64,000 nt of DNA from an uncultured cyanobacterium (GTDB lineage Bacteria; Cyanobacteriota; Cyanobacteriia; Cyanobacteriales; Microcystaceae). Below are positions 54,219-63,303 of the stretch, piece after piece. The notes under the pieces are model-generated. The model was given only the letters and a program-made list of their open reading frames with translations. It had not been told where the DNA came from and ran no database searches. The position numbers and the translations under genes were made by a program. The stretch's first letter is position 1, and every line of letters begins with the position of its first letter. The stretch spans positions 40,610 to 104,609 of the forward strand of contig CAISPN010000074.1 of assembly GCA_903887375.1 (NCBI GenBank), written 5' to 3'.

Positions 54219-55459
54219 CAGCGTTCTCGAACAATAGCAAAAACGGAAGTATAACCATGCAAGAAAGTACGCTTAGCAACTGGGCCTATTTCTCCATTAC
54301 CAAAAAATCCACCCAGTTTAATATTGGGGAAATATTTACTAAAGAGTGATGAGTCAAAATTAGCTTGTTCATAGAGTCCTTGCCCCCTACCGAGACAGGA
54401 GAACATTAAAGCGCCCAAAGCAGGTTTTTGAGAAGTATGTGTATCCCTATAAAGTTGCAGTAAGTATTCTAAATCTTGGGCAGATGTCTGAGAATCTCGC
54501 AGGTGAAATTGCATTCTTTGCCCAGAGCGCACCTTATCGCCTATAGCCATAGCACCAGCTCTTGGATCAACTCCTAAAAGATTCCGAATCAAAAAATCTC
54601 CATGTTTGAGTTGCATTTGGAATTCATCCCGGGCTAGCCCAACAAAGAGCGAACTTTGGGCAAGTTGACGGTCTTGATCATCTAGTGACTCTAGCAAATT
54701 CCTTAAAGCATCTAATGGCGGAAGACTTTGAGATCCAAATTCTTGATCAGAGAGCTCTAGAATGATATTGCGCTCACCTTTGGTAATCATATAGGGATCG
54801 CCAATTGGACGACAACCTTGAGCGACTACAGCTTCAAGAATAATTTCTCCAGAGAGTACTAGCCCAATAGTTCCTTCTTGGTAAATTGTAGGGCGAGAAC
54901 CAGAAACGTAATAAAAAAGGCAATTGGCTACTCCAGAACTTGATAGTCCGCCAACTTTAACAGATTCAGGATAGACAAAATCCAAGCCTTCTAAAAGATT
55001 AGAGATACCTGTAGTAAAGGGCTCCGACAATAGGATAAAGTGTGGCTTTTCCTCAGGGCTAACTCCTAAAAGTTCAATCCAGGCGCTGGGAGGGTCATCA
55101 AGATCAGGCAGATCACTATCTAATACATGGAAAGAATGTATCCTAACATCAGGCAAACAACCAACGCTCAAGCTGATCGCCGCAGTCTCTTCTATTTCCA
55201 AAATTTGTCCATTGCTTTTGGTGCCTACAATACCGCCACCTCCACAGCCAATGAGGGTCTTAAATGGTATTTGTTCTAACAAAAGAGGTAACAGACGAGG
55301 ATAGTCACTAGCGTATGCTGAAGAGATGAACAATATCCCCACATCAGCAGGGCTGCTGCCGGTCAAAGCCGCTGTTATCTGCTCAGCAACCTCAGAAATG
55401 GCCGCCTCTAAAGAGGGTTTGGTCGAAAGAGCGTTGACCCATTGCATTTGGCTTTTCAT
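54218..55459 (-). CDS. FIST-domain sensory protein
   Basis: 413 aa, cytoplasmic. The FIST N-terminal domain has VGILFISSAYASDYPRLLPL, FKTLIGCGGGGIVGTKSNG and AAISLSVGCLPDVRI; the C-terminal FIST_C part has GDFLIRNLLGVDPRAGAMAIGD-like text and GALMFSCLGRGQGLYEQANF with a conserved Cys. FIST proteins are predicted ligand sensors that feed sensory pathways and may bind small metabolites such as amino acids. It heads an operon with pyrF; whether the link to pyrimidine synthesis is meaningful is unknown. Confidence 0.9.
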   Translation of the reverse strand: MKSQMQWVNALSTKPSLEAAISEVAEQITAALTGSSPADVGILFISSAYASDYPRLLPLLLEQIPFKTLIGCGGGGIVGTKSNGQILEIEETAAISLSVGCLPDVRIHSFHVLDSDLPDLDDPPSAWIELLGVSPEEKPHFILLSEPFTTGISNLLEGLDFVYPESVKVGGLSSSGVANCLFYYVSGSRPTIYQEGTIGLVLSGEIILEAVVAQGCRPIGDPYMITKGERNIILELSDQEFGSQSLPPLDALRNLLESLDDQDRQLAQSSLFVGLARDEFQMQLKHGDFLIRNLLGVDPRAGAMAIGDKVRSGQRMQFHLRDSQTSAQDLEYLLQLYRDTHTSQKPALGALMFSCLGRGQGLYEQANFDSSLFSKYFPNIKLGGFFGNGEIGPVAKRTFLHGYTSVFAIVRER

Positions 55460-55548
55460 AGGCGCTATTGTTTAAGAGCAACTACCATGTTGACTTCAGT
55501 ATTATATCTGGAAACCAACCCGCTAATTTAACTCTCTATAGCTATATT

Positions 55549-57663
55549 ATGTATTGGGCAACCCAAGTCTCTCCATCTCTCCAAGCGCAGGATTACACGA
55601 GTGTCATTAATTTCTACGAAGAATCGATAGCCTTAGACCCAGAAAACATCAATAATTTCTGGCTCTTGGGTCTTGCGTACCTACTGGCAGATAGAGAGGA
55701 GGAAGCTAAAGCCACTTGGCTATCAGTAATAAGCCAAGTTGATAATCTCAATGAACTTGTAGAAATTTTAGAGGCTGAGGCTACTAATCAAAAGTCCAAA
55801 GAACAATTAGAAAACAGCCTGTTAATTAGAGAATATATCAGAGAAGTAGAACCAGAATTATTTAATAATCAATTGCACATTGTTTTGCTCAAAAGTAAAC
55901 TAGAAAAACTCGATGCTGATGAGATTGAACAAGCCGTAGAACTTTTTAATGATGGATTTGATTTGGCTCTTTTGAGAGAAACTCTAGGTGAAATATTAAA
56001 ATATCCTGACCCAACAGTTTTAGATCTAGTTAGAAAATCTTTAGCATATTTAGATCAAGGTTTTTTAGAACAAGTAGAAGAGCTAACTACTTTAAAAAAT
56101 CAAAAGCAAAATATATTTTACTATATTGAACTTATTGAGCTATCTTTACAATTAAAACAAGATCATTTGAATTTATTAAATACATTATCTCAACAATATT
56201 GGAAAATAAATAATTACCAAAAGGCTGAAGATACTATTGTTGAATTTATTAAATATTGTCCATTTTTAGATTTGCAGCTCTATGGAAATTCTTTTTATCT
56301 TTATGTTCTTTTAAGACAAAGCAAATGGTCAAAAATTGAATCTGTATCTAAAACCTACAAAATACTATTAGAGCAATTTGAACAAAAGCCACCTGAACAA
56401 CTACAACAATTGAGTATGCAGTTGTTACCACTGGTGGCTATGCCTTTACTCTATTTAGAGGACAATCCTAAAAAAAATCGGCTATTACAAAATAGATTAT
56501 CTTTTGTTTTTCAAAATGAACTGAGAAAAACAGCTAATCTTGAAAAAAATGCTAATTTTAATCACCATAAAAAATCAAAAACTCTCAAAATTGGCTATCT
56601 TGCTAGTACACTAAAAAGGCATTCTGTTGGTTGGTTATCTCGCTGGCTATTCCATTATCATGATCGAGAAAAATTAGAAATCAATCTTTATTTATTTAAC
56701 CAAGTTGAAGATGAAATTACCAGAGACTGGTTTTACAAAAACTCAGATGCTCACTATCTCTTTGGGGAAGATCCCTTCAGCATAGCTGAGCAAATTTTTG
56801 CTGATAAAGTTGACATATTGGTAGATCTAGATAGTTTAAGTAGCTCTACTGCTTGCCAGGTAATGGCTTTAAAGCCTGCGCCAATCCAGATAACTTGGCT
56901 GGGTATGGATTCTACAGGTATTCCCAATGTCGATTACTTCATTGTAGATCCTCATGTTGTGCCAAAAGACGCTCAGCAGTATTACCAAGAGAAGCTTTGG
57001 CGACTCCCGCAAACCTATCTAGCAGTTGATGGCTTTGAAGTAGCCGCTCCAACTATGCGCAAAAGAGATCTTCCTATTGCTGATAATGCCATCACTTATC
57101 TGACTTCTCAAATGGGTTTTAAACATCATCCTGAGACAATCAAACTGCAGCTAAAAATCATCAAACAAGTCCCCAATAGCTACCTTTTGATCAAAGGACG
57201 TCTTGATTCTAATACTGTCGAAGAGCACTATCTTCAACTAGCCCAGCAAGAGGGCATAGATAGAGAAAGGTTGATATTTTTGCCTGAATACCCAAGTGAG
57301 GAGATTCAAAGAGCTAATTTACCAATAGCTGATGTCTTTTTAGATACTTATCCCTACAGTGGGGCAACTACCACACTTGAAGTGCTATGGATGGGTATAC
57401 CTATAGTCACTCAAGTTGGACAGCAGTTTGCCTCAAGAAATAGTTATACCTTTATGCTCAATGCTGGGCTCAGCGAAGGGATTGCCTTTAGCCCTCAAGA
57501 ATATATAGATTGGGCTGTTAAATTGGGAACTAGTGAAGATCTGCGCTCCAAAATTCATTGGAAATTACTCAAAGGAAGAAGAACTTCACCGCTATGGAAT
57601 GCCAAACAATTCACCAAAGATATGGAGCAAGCCTATTTTGAAATGGCATCTAGAAATCTTTGA
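55549..57663 (+). CDS. TPR-containing SPINDLY/O-GlcNAc-transferase-like protein (GT41), copy 1
   Basis: The frame is open from TTG 55468, but the ATG at 55549-55551 (MYWATQVSPSLQAQ) is the better start, giving 704 aa. The N-terminal half is helical repeats of TPR type (DPENINNFWLLGLAYLLADR and similar). The C-terminal GT41 domain begins LKIGYLASTLKRHSVGWLSR and includes ALKPAPIQITWLGMDSTGIP, VDYFIVDPHVVP, DVFLDTYPYSGATTTLEVLW and GIPIVTQVGQQFASRNSY. The family transfers a sugar to Ser/Thr; the substrate is unknown. A second copy follows 54 bases downstream. Confidence 0.9.
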   Translation: MYWATQVSPSLQAQDYTSVINFYEESIALDPENINNFWLLGLAYLLADREEEAKATWLSVISQVDNLNELVEILEAEATNQKSKEQLENSLLIREYIREVEPELFNNQLHIVLLKSKLEKLDADEIEQAVELFNDGFDLALLRETLGEILKYPDPTVLDLVRKSLAYLDQGFLEQVEELTTLKNQKQNIFYYIELIELSLQLKQDHLNLLNTLSQQYWKINNYQKAEDTIVEFIKYCPFLDLQLYGNSFYLYVLLRQSKWSKIESVSKTYKILLEQFEQKPPEQLQQLSMQLLPLVAMPLLYLEDNPKKNRLLQNRLSFVFQNELRKTANLEKNANFNHHKKSKTLKIGYLASTLKRHSVGWLSRWLFHYHDREKLEINLYLFNQVEDEITRDWFYKNSDAHYLFGEDPFSIAEQIFADKVDILVDLDSLSSSTACQVMALKPAPIQITWLGMDSTGIPNVDYFIVDPHVVPKDAQQYYQEKLWRLPQTYLAVDGFEVAAPTMRKRDLPIADNAITYLTSQMGFKHHPETIKLQLKIIKQVPNSYLLIKGRLDSNTVEEHYLQLAQQEGIDRERLIFLPEYPSEEIQRANLPIADVFLDTYPYSGATTTLEVLWMGIPIVTQVGQQFASRNSYTFMLNAGLSEGIAFSPQEYIDWAVKLGTSEDLRSKIHWKLLKGRRTSPLWNAKQFTKDMEQAYFEMASRNL

Positions 57664-57716
57664 GTGATCAATTTTTTGTTACTATTTAAATATAGAATTT
57701 CTTCAAGCTTTAGACT

Positions 57717-59543
57717 ATGCAAAAACCCTTGAATTTTGAAAATCAACTTGAGATAGTTTTTCTCTCTCTAGAACAGGGAACTTTTTCGCCAGCTTTGCTA
57801 GAAGAAATTGGTTTATTAGAAACTCTTTCTTTATCAGAATCTGACTCTATTAACTTTGAAAGACTTTTGGATCTCTTACCAAAAATCTTGCAATATCCCG
57901 ATGCTAAAAGTGTAGAGCTTCTAAAAGTATCATTAGTTCATATTACAGATATTCATAGATTTTTAGAGATAATATATCCCATATTGAGTAAATTAGCCTA
58001 TCAAGACAAACATATTGAATATGCCATTGATTTAACTCAAATATGCCTACAATTGGGTTCAGAAGATGATTTGTTTCTCCTGGGTTCTCTATATGCTCTC
58101 TATACATTAGCTAGAAACTATTTAAAAGCTGGTGAAATAATAGAGAGAATTTTTAAATCTTCACCAGATTTTGATATCCAACTCTATGGAAAATATTTAG
58201 CTTTAGATCTATCTCTTAAACAGGGTAATTTTCTGGAAATTGAATCTCTCTCAAGTCAATATAAAGAGGCAATAGAATCAATTGATTTAATAATAACTAA
58301 GCCAATTAATCCAGTTCTTAAGCAATTTTTACCCAGTTTAACTCATCTTCTATTTTATATTGAAGATAATCCTCGCCAAATTCGCACATTACAAAATAAG
58401 TTGTCACAAATATATCAAAATAGTTTGACAAATATTAATATACATCAAGCTAAAAGATCTCAAGACAAACTAAAAATAGGCTATATCTCTTGTAATTTAA
58501 GAAGACATTCAATCGGTTGGCTTTCGCGCTGGTTGTTGCACTATCATGATAGAGAAAAATTAGAAGTTTATCTCTATTTGATTAACCAAAATGAAGATGA
58601 TATTACAGATAAATGGTTTGTTAATAAAGACAATTTTGTCCACCGTTTAGATGAACATATTCCAGCTATTGTCCAGCAAATTCAAGAAGATCAACTCGAT
58701 ATACTTGTTGATTTAGAAAGCATGACCAGTCCTACTATCTGTTGGGTAATGGCCTTAAAACCAGCGCCAATTCAGATTACCTGGCTTGGTTTAGATTCTA
58801 CAGGATTGCCCAGTATAGACTATTTTTTAGTAGATCCTCATGTTGTGCCTGCAGATGCCCAGCAATATTACCAGGAAAAACTCTGGCGTTTAACTCCATC
58901 TTATCTGGCAGTTGATGGTTTTGAGATTGGCCTTGCTAATTTAACAAGAAAAGATTTAAATATTCCAGATGATGCTGTAATTTATTTAACTTCTCAATCA
59001 GGGTATAAACGTCATCTTGAGATGATTAAAATGCAATTGACAATTCTCAAAAAAGTACCTAATAGTTATCTTTTAGTTAAAGGATTTGCCAATAAGGATA
59101 TCATCAAAGAGCTTTTTGAGAAATTAGCCCAGGAGCAAAATGTCCCTCTTGAGAATCTGCGCTTTCTTACTTTTGATACCAATGAAGAAACTCACCGAGC
59201 CAATCTCCAATTAGCTGATGTGATTTTAGATACCTATCCGTACAATGGAGCGACGACTACCCTAGAAGTACTTTGGCTTGGTATACCCATTGTTACTCTG
59301 GTAGGAGCGCAGTTTGCCGCACGCAATAGTTATACTTTTATGCTCAATGCTGGGATCACCGAAGGTATTGCCTTTAATGCCCAAGAATATATAGACTGGG
59401 GTATTAAATTGGGAACTAGTGAAGATTTGCGCTCTAAAATCCATTGGAAATTATGGAACTCTCGCCAAAATGCCCCGCTGTGGAACGCCCAACAATTTAC
59501 TAAGACAGTAGAAGATGCTTACCTTGCTATCGCCCGACCTTAA
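57717..59543 (+). CDS. SPINDLY/O-GlcNAc-transferase-like protein (GT41), copy 2
   Basis: 608 aa, a tandem paralogue of the preceding gene. The C-terminal domain is closely similar (LKIGYISCNLRRHSIGWLSR, ALKPAPIQITWLGLDSTGLP, DVILDTYPYNGATTTLEVLW), while the N-terminal half is shorter and more diverged, with helical repeats such as IEYAIDLTQICLQLGSEDD. It lacks roughly the first TPR units of copy 1. Both are co-directional and probably one transcript. Duplication followed by divergence of the repeat half suggests different targets (inference). Confidence 0.9.
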   Translation: MQKPLNFENQLEIVFLSLEQGTFSPALLEEIGLLETLSLSESDSINFERLLDLLPKILQYPDAKSVELLKVSLVHITDIHRFLEIIYPILSKLAYQDKHIEYAIDLTQICLQLGSEDDLFLLGSLYALYTLARNYLKAGEIIERIFKSSPDFDIQLYGKYLALDLSLKQGNFLEIESLSSQYKEAIESIDLIITKPINPVLKQFLPSLTHLLFYIEDNPRQIRTLQNKLSQIYQNSLTNINIHQAKRSQDKLKIGYISCNLRRHSIGWLSRWLLHYHDREKLEVYLYLINQNEDDITDKWFVNKDNFVHRLDEHIPAIVQQIQEDQLDILVDLESMTSPTICWVMALKPAPIQITWLGLDSTGLPSIDYFLVDPHVVPADAQQYYQEKLWRLTPSYLAVDGFEIGLANLTRKDLNIPDDAVIYLTSQSGYKRHLEMIKMQLTILKKVPNSYLLVKGFANKDIIKELFEKLAQEQNVPLENLRFLTFDTNEETHRANLQLADVILDTYPYNGATTTLEVLWLGIPIVTLVGAQFAARNSYTFMLNAGITEGIAFNAQEYIDWGIKLGTSEDLRSKIHWKLWNSRQNAPLWNAQQFTKTVEDAYLAIARP

Positions 59544-59576
59544 AAACAACTATCACCATAAAATACTTTAGTACCA

Positions 59577-60323
59577 TTAATACCCCAGCAGATAACCTAA
59601 GATAAAAGCTACAACCGCGCCAATTAGAGTATTGATTACATTGACAAGCTCATTAGTGAGCCAGGAATATTTATTCTGAAAAGCTGCTCCAATAATGCTT
59701 TCAAAGGTGGTAGCCACCAAAGCAGCTAGGATGCACCACGCTATCCCCAAAGCTGAAATCAAACCTAGAGCATAAGCTAACAGTGAGATTGCTACTGAAG
59801 CCACTATACCTGCTAAGGTACCTTCTAGACTCACTGCCCCTTCTGTCCCAGCAGGAGCAGGTCTCAAGGTGGTGATTAAGAAAGTCCTTTTGCCATAAGC
59901 TTTACCTACTTCAGAGGCCGTAGTATCAGATAATTTAGTGCTAAAACTGGCGCAATAGGCTAACCAAAGCAGGGGATGCCAATTTTTAGTCAAAAATATC
60001 GTAGCCAAAGCGCATATTGCAGCAGTAGCGGCAGAGCCCCAAACATTGGCTGGACCTCTTTGGCCTGAACGTTTTTCGGCTATCCCTTTTTGCTCTTTAA
60101 TTTTTAGGCCCAAACGGGTAACTAGTGAACCAGCCAAGAAATAAAAAAGGACTACTATATAAGCCCTATAACCCCCTGTAGCCCAGATCAGCAAGCCTAG
60201 AATCCAGGCGTTGAAATATCCTATAGGAGTGAGTAATTTTTTGGGGAGCAGCCAGGCGAGCAGCAATAATAAACTGTTTAAGCCCAGACCAGTTAACCAA
60301 GGGTTGAGAGAGAGCATAACCAA
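59577..60323 (-). CDS. DUF92/TIGR00297 membrane protein (VTE6-like phytyl-phosphate kinase)
   Basis: 248 aa with about six or seven hydrophobic segments. Family motifs are RLGLKIKEQKGIAEKRSGQR with GPANVWGSAATAAI, TKLSDTTASEVGKAYGKRTF and PAGTEGAVSLEGTLAGIVAS. The plant relative VTE6 phosphorylates phytyl phosphate to phytyl diphosphate for tocopherol and phylloquinone; cyanobacterial relatives have the same role in part. It is followed 4 bases away by cysC on the same strand. An ATG two codons inside is an alternative start. Confidence 0.9.
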   Translation of the reverse strand: MVMLSLNPWLTGLGLNSLLLLLAWLLPKKLLTPIGYFNAWILGLLIWATGGYRAYIVVLFYFLAGSLVTRLGLKIKEQKGIAEKRSGQRGPANVWGSAATAAICALATIFLTKNWHPLLWLAYCASFSTKLSDTTASEVGKAYGKRTFLITTLRPAPAGTEGAVSLEGTLAGIVASVAISLLAYALGLISALGIAWCILAALVATTFESIIGAAFQNKYSWLTNELVNVINTLIGAVVAFILGYLLGY

Positions 60324-60327
60324 TAAA

Positions 60328-60864
60328 TCATCCTACTAGGTAACCTAAATTGTCTAATTTAGTTAAGACTTTAGATAAGCTTTCTTCCAGTGTTTCTAAA
60401 TCAGTACGGCATTCAACTTCAGGATCAAGTGGCGCCTCGTAAGGATCGTCAATTCCAGTAAAGCCTTTAATTTCTCCTGCTCTAGCTTTTTTATAGAGTC
60501 CTTTGACATCACGAGACTCACAGGTTGCCAGAGGAGCATTGACAAAGACCTCCACAAAATCTCCAATTTTTTCTCTCACCTCTTGTCTGATCTGTTGATA
60601 AGGTGAGATAGCTGAAACCAAAACTATCACTCCATGTTTAGTTAGCAAATTGGCAACAAACCCAATGCGGCGGATATTTTCATCTCTATCTTCTTTACTA
60701 AAACCTAAACCTTTAGTTAGATTTTGACGAACTACATCCCCATCTAAAACCTCAATTGAGTAATCTTTTTGGTTCAAATGCTCAGCTAGAGCTTTGGTAA
60801 TGGTAGTTTTACCTGCACCGCTAAGTCCAGTAAACCAAATAGTTACCCCTTTTTGTTTCATCAT
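60328..60864 (-). CDS. cysC: Adenylylsulfate kinase
   Basis: 178 aa. Phosphorylates APS to PAPS in sulfate assimilation. Walker A is FTGLSGAGKTTITKAL; other motifs are EVLDGDVVRQNLTKGLGFSK, IGFVANLLTKHG, VFVNAPLATCESRDVKGLYK and GFTGIDDPYEAPLDPEV. It is complete and ends in LSKVLTKLDNLGYLVG. It lies directly upstream of the VTE6-like gene on the minus strand and is divergent from the VOC gene at 60925. Confidence 0.96.
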   Translation of the reverse strand: MMKQKGVTIWFTGLSGAGKTTITKALAEHLNQKDYSIEVLDGDVVRQNLTKGLGFSKEDRDENIRRIGFVANLLTKHGVIVLVSAISPYQQIRQEVREKIGDFVEVFVNAPLATCESRDVKGLYKKARAGEIKGFTGIDDPYEAPLDPEVECRTDLETLEESLSKVLTKLDNLGYLVG

Positions 60865-60924
60865 TGATCAATAGACTTATCATTATTCTTAACAAATAGT
60901 GTACAGGATTAGATCCCCAGCTTT

Positions 60925-61359
60925 ATGAAAGACTTTCCTATTTTCCATCTAGCTATCCCGATCCAAAACATTGAACAGGCAAGAGAATTTTATGCCCAAG
61001 GCCTCGGCTGCCAGGTTGGCAGATCAAGTGAAAAGGCTATAATTTTCAACTTTTGTGGACATCAACTGGTCGCTCATTTAGTTGAAGAGGAACTACCTAG
61101 GCAAAAGGGTATCTATCCAAGACACTTTGGCTTGGTTTTTGCTCAAAAATCTGACTGGTCAAATCTCTGGCAAAAAATTCAAGCACAAGGGCTCAATATT
61201 TATCAACCTGCTAGAACACGCTTTCTAGGTGAAGTGACCGAACATAGTACTTTTTTCCTGTCAGATCCTTTTGGCAATCTCCTTGAATTTAAATATTACA
61301 CTCACAATGAAGCAATTTTTGGTGCTCAAAACCTTCTCCAGGTAGGAGATACAGATTAA
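60925..61359 (+). CDS. VOC-superfamily (glyoxalase-like) protein
   Basis: 144 aa. The vicinal-oxygen-chelate pattern is HLAIPIQNIEQAREFYAQGL with GCQVGRSSEKAIIFNFCGHQ, a central HFGLVFAQKSDWSNL and the C-terminal STFFLSDPFGNLLEFKYY. These contain the usual metal ligands His, His and Glu. The substrate cannot be told. It follows the divergent cysC by about 60 bases and stands alone ahead of the pilin genes. Confidence 0.85.
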   Translation: MKDFPIFHLAIPIQNIEQAREFYAQGLGCQVGRSSEKAIIFNFCGHQLVAHLVEEELPRQKGIYPRHFGLVFAQKSDWSNLWQKIQAQGLNIYQPARTRFLGEVTEHSTFFLSDPFGNLLEFKYYTHNEAIFGAQNLLQVGDTD

Positions 61360-61454
61360 ACATGCAAAAACTCAAAAAAAACTTTTAAAGAGGTGATATC
61401 AAATGGACTTAATATGGGCATCCTGTTATTAAACCCATCTAAAAGGTATACTAA

Positions 61455-61973
61455 GTGAACAGTAACTTCAAAATCAAACTACTTCAAAATCTCTCAAGCA
61501 AAAAACGCAACGAAGGTTTTACTCTAATTGAACTACTTGTTGTGATCATTCTCATCGGTATTCTAGCTGCCATTGCTCTACCTAGTTTGTTAGGGCAACT
61601 TGGTAAAGGTAGAAGCGCTGAAGCTAAAACCAACCTCGGTGCTATCAACCGCGCTGAACAGGCCTACAACGCTGAAAACCAAGTCTTTGCTCCTACTTCT
61701 AGCACAGGAGTCAAAGTCACTTGGAACTATTATAGTTTCACGGATTTAGGTACAACTGCTGCTAGCTATGCTTCTTTTACCGCCAACGCTCTTACTACTT
61801 ATGTAGCACAGTCTAAAAACTATGTTTCTGCAGTTGCAGTTGATACTGGTGGTAACACACCTCAAATTCTCTGTGAAGCATTGGATGTAGGAACAGCTAC
61901 TGCTCCTGGCACTCCAACCTATTCGGCAGGTACATTAAGCTGTGTTGCTGCTAATAGTAAGCCGGTTAAATAA
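61455..61973 (+). CDS. pilA: Type IV pilin-like protein, copy 1
   Basis: 172 aa, GTG start with AAAGG eight bases upstream. The prepilin leader ends KRNEGFTLIELLVVIILIG: a Gly-Phe peptidase site followed by the conserved Glu and the hydrophobic N-terminal helix (FTLIELLVVIILIGILAAIA). The globular part contains RSAEAKTNLGAINRAEQAYN and two Cys near the C-terminus (ILCEALDVG, LSCVAANS) that probably form the pilin disulfide. Such pilins mediate twitching, attachment and DNA uptake in cyanobacteria. A second copy follows. Confidence 0.93.
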   Translation: MNSNFKIKLLQNLSSKKRNEGFTLIELLVVIILIGILAAIALPSLLGQLGKGRSAEAKTNLGAINRAEQAYNAENQVFAPTSSTGVKVTWNYYSFTDLGTTAASYASFTANALTTYVAQSKNYVSAVAVDTGGNTPQILCEALDVGTATAPGTPTYSAGTLSCVAANSKPVK

Positions 61974-62001
61974 TTAGGATCATCCTACTTTTACAAGCAA
62001 T

Positions 62002-62026
62002 GGGGATAATCTTCCCCCTTTTTTTA
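62002..62026 (+). terminator. Probable terminator between the two pilin genes
   Basis: GGGGA (62002-62006) pairs with TCCCC (62013-62017), followed by a run of seven T's. It is short but well placed 30 bases after the first pilin stop, so the second pilin may have its own, less frequent transcript by read-through. Confidence 0.65.
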
Positions 62027-62031
62027 CTTTT

Positions 62032-62550
62032 ATGAATAGTAATTTCAAAATTAAACTCCTTCAAAATCTGATCAGCGCTGCTGAAGATAGCGGTTTTAGC
62101 TTGATTGAGCTACTTGTTGTGATTGTGATTATCGGTATACTAACTGCAATTACCCTACCCAACCTATTGAATCTAGTTGGCAAAGGCAGACAGGCAGAAG
62201 CTATAGCCAATCTAAGCCAGATTAATAAAGCTGAACAGAGCGCATATTCGGTATATGGACAATTTCTTCCTTCTTCTTTGCTAGATCTTAAGCTTACTTT
62301 GAATTACTATTCCTTTACTGATTTGAGGGCGCCTAATTCTACTTATGCTTCTTTTAGTGCCAATGCGCTTTCTCAATATGTAGCATCATCTAAAAACTAT
62401 GTCTCTGCGATTGCAGCTGATCGCGCAGGAAACTATGCCAGCATTATCTGTGAAGCATTGGATGTAGGAAGAACAGCTACTGCTCCTAGCCCGCCTACTT
62501 ACTCTAATGGAGTTTTGAGTTGTGATAGCAATAGCAAAACTATTCGATAG
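62032..62550 (+). CDS. pilA: Type IV pilin-like protein, copy 2
   Basis: 172 aa, paralogue of the previous gene with an almost identical leader (MNSNFKIKLLQNL) and the site SGFSLIELLVVIVIIGILTA. Two C-terminal Cys (IICEALDVG, VLSCDSN) are conserved. The globular part has diverged but keeps LTLNYYSFTDL and ALSQYVASSKNYVSA. The ATG has no good ribosome site, unlike copy 1. The end overlaps the next gene by 29 bases. Confidence 0.92.
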   Translation: MNSNFKIKLLQNLISAAEDSGFSLIELLVVIVIIGILTAITLPNLLNLVGKGRQAEAIANLSQINKAEQSAYSVYGQFLPSSLLDLKLTLNYYSFTDLRAPNSTYASFSANALSQYVASSKNYVSAIAADRAGNYASIICEALDVGRTATAPSPPTYSNGVLSCDSNSKTIR

Positions 62551-63286
62551 CCTAGTTCTGGTAACTGGTATTGCAGCCATTGGTCTGTTACAGGAGCCCA
62601 GATGGCAACAACTCGAACATAGCAATATTGATACAAAAAATCTTGCCCAAGAGATCCAAAAAGAACAAAATAACCTCTCATTTTGGAAGAGTTTTTCTTC
62701 CTTTGGCTATGGTAATTTGCTGGCCGATTGGTTTTTTCTGCGTTTTATTCAATATTATGGGGATGATGCTGCTCGAGATAAGACCGGTTACGAACTGAAC
62801 CCACAATTTCTAGAGCTCATTATTAAGTATGATCCTAAATTCGTACCAGCTTATTTGATTTTCTCCAGCGCTATTTCCATAGATGCAGCAATGCCAGATA
62901 AATCAATAGAACTGCTAGGCCAAGGACTTAAGCATATTTCACCTAGACAGCCTGATGCCAATTACGTGTGGCTCTATAGAGCAACAGATCAAATTCTCTT
63001 TACCAATGATGTAGAAGGTGCCAAGTATTCTTACAATATGGCTGCAGATTGGGCTGATATTGCCCTAAATCATAGATTAGCAAAGGCTAATCGAAAAACA
63101 GCTCAGTATATTAGTACTCATCCTTATAGCAAAAAGAATCGTATAGCAGCCTGGCAATTAATCCTAACCCACAATCGTTTCCCCAAAACCCGCCAAGTGG
63201 CTCTCAATAAAATCAGAGAATTAGGTGGTACTATTAAAATACAGCCCAACGGAGCTATAGTAATAGCCTCGCCTAAAGATAATTAA
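62522..63286 (+). CDS. Conserved membrane-anchored cyanobacterial hypothetical protein
   Basis: 254 aa starting at GTG 62522, overlapping the second pilin by 29 bases. The N-terminal hydrophobic segment (LFDSLVLVTGIAAIGLL) is followed by a helical region with GYGNLLADWFFLRFIQYYGD, then FLELIIKYDPKFVPAYLIFS and PYSKKNRIAAWQLILTHNRF. The helix-turn pattern resembles TPR-like repeats. The family is conserved in cyanobacteria but its function is unknown; overlap with the pilin suggests a role in pilin export or envelope assembly (inference). Confidence 0.7.
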   Translation: MIAIAKLFDSLVLVTGIAAIGLLQEPRWQQLEHSNIDTKNLAQEIQKEQNNLSFWKSFSSFGYGNLLADWFFLRFIQYYGDDAARDKTGYELNPQFLELIIKYDPKFVPAYLIFSSAISIDAAMPDKSIELLGQGLKHISPRQPDANYVWLYRATDQILFTNDVEGAKYSYNMAADWADIALNHRLAKANRKTAQYISTHPYSKKNRIAAWQLILTHNRFPKTRQVALNKIRELGGTIKIQPNGAIVIASPKDN

Positions 63287-63303
63287 TAAAACGAATTTTT
63301 CAG

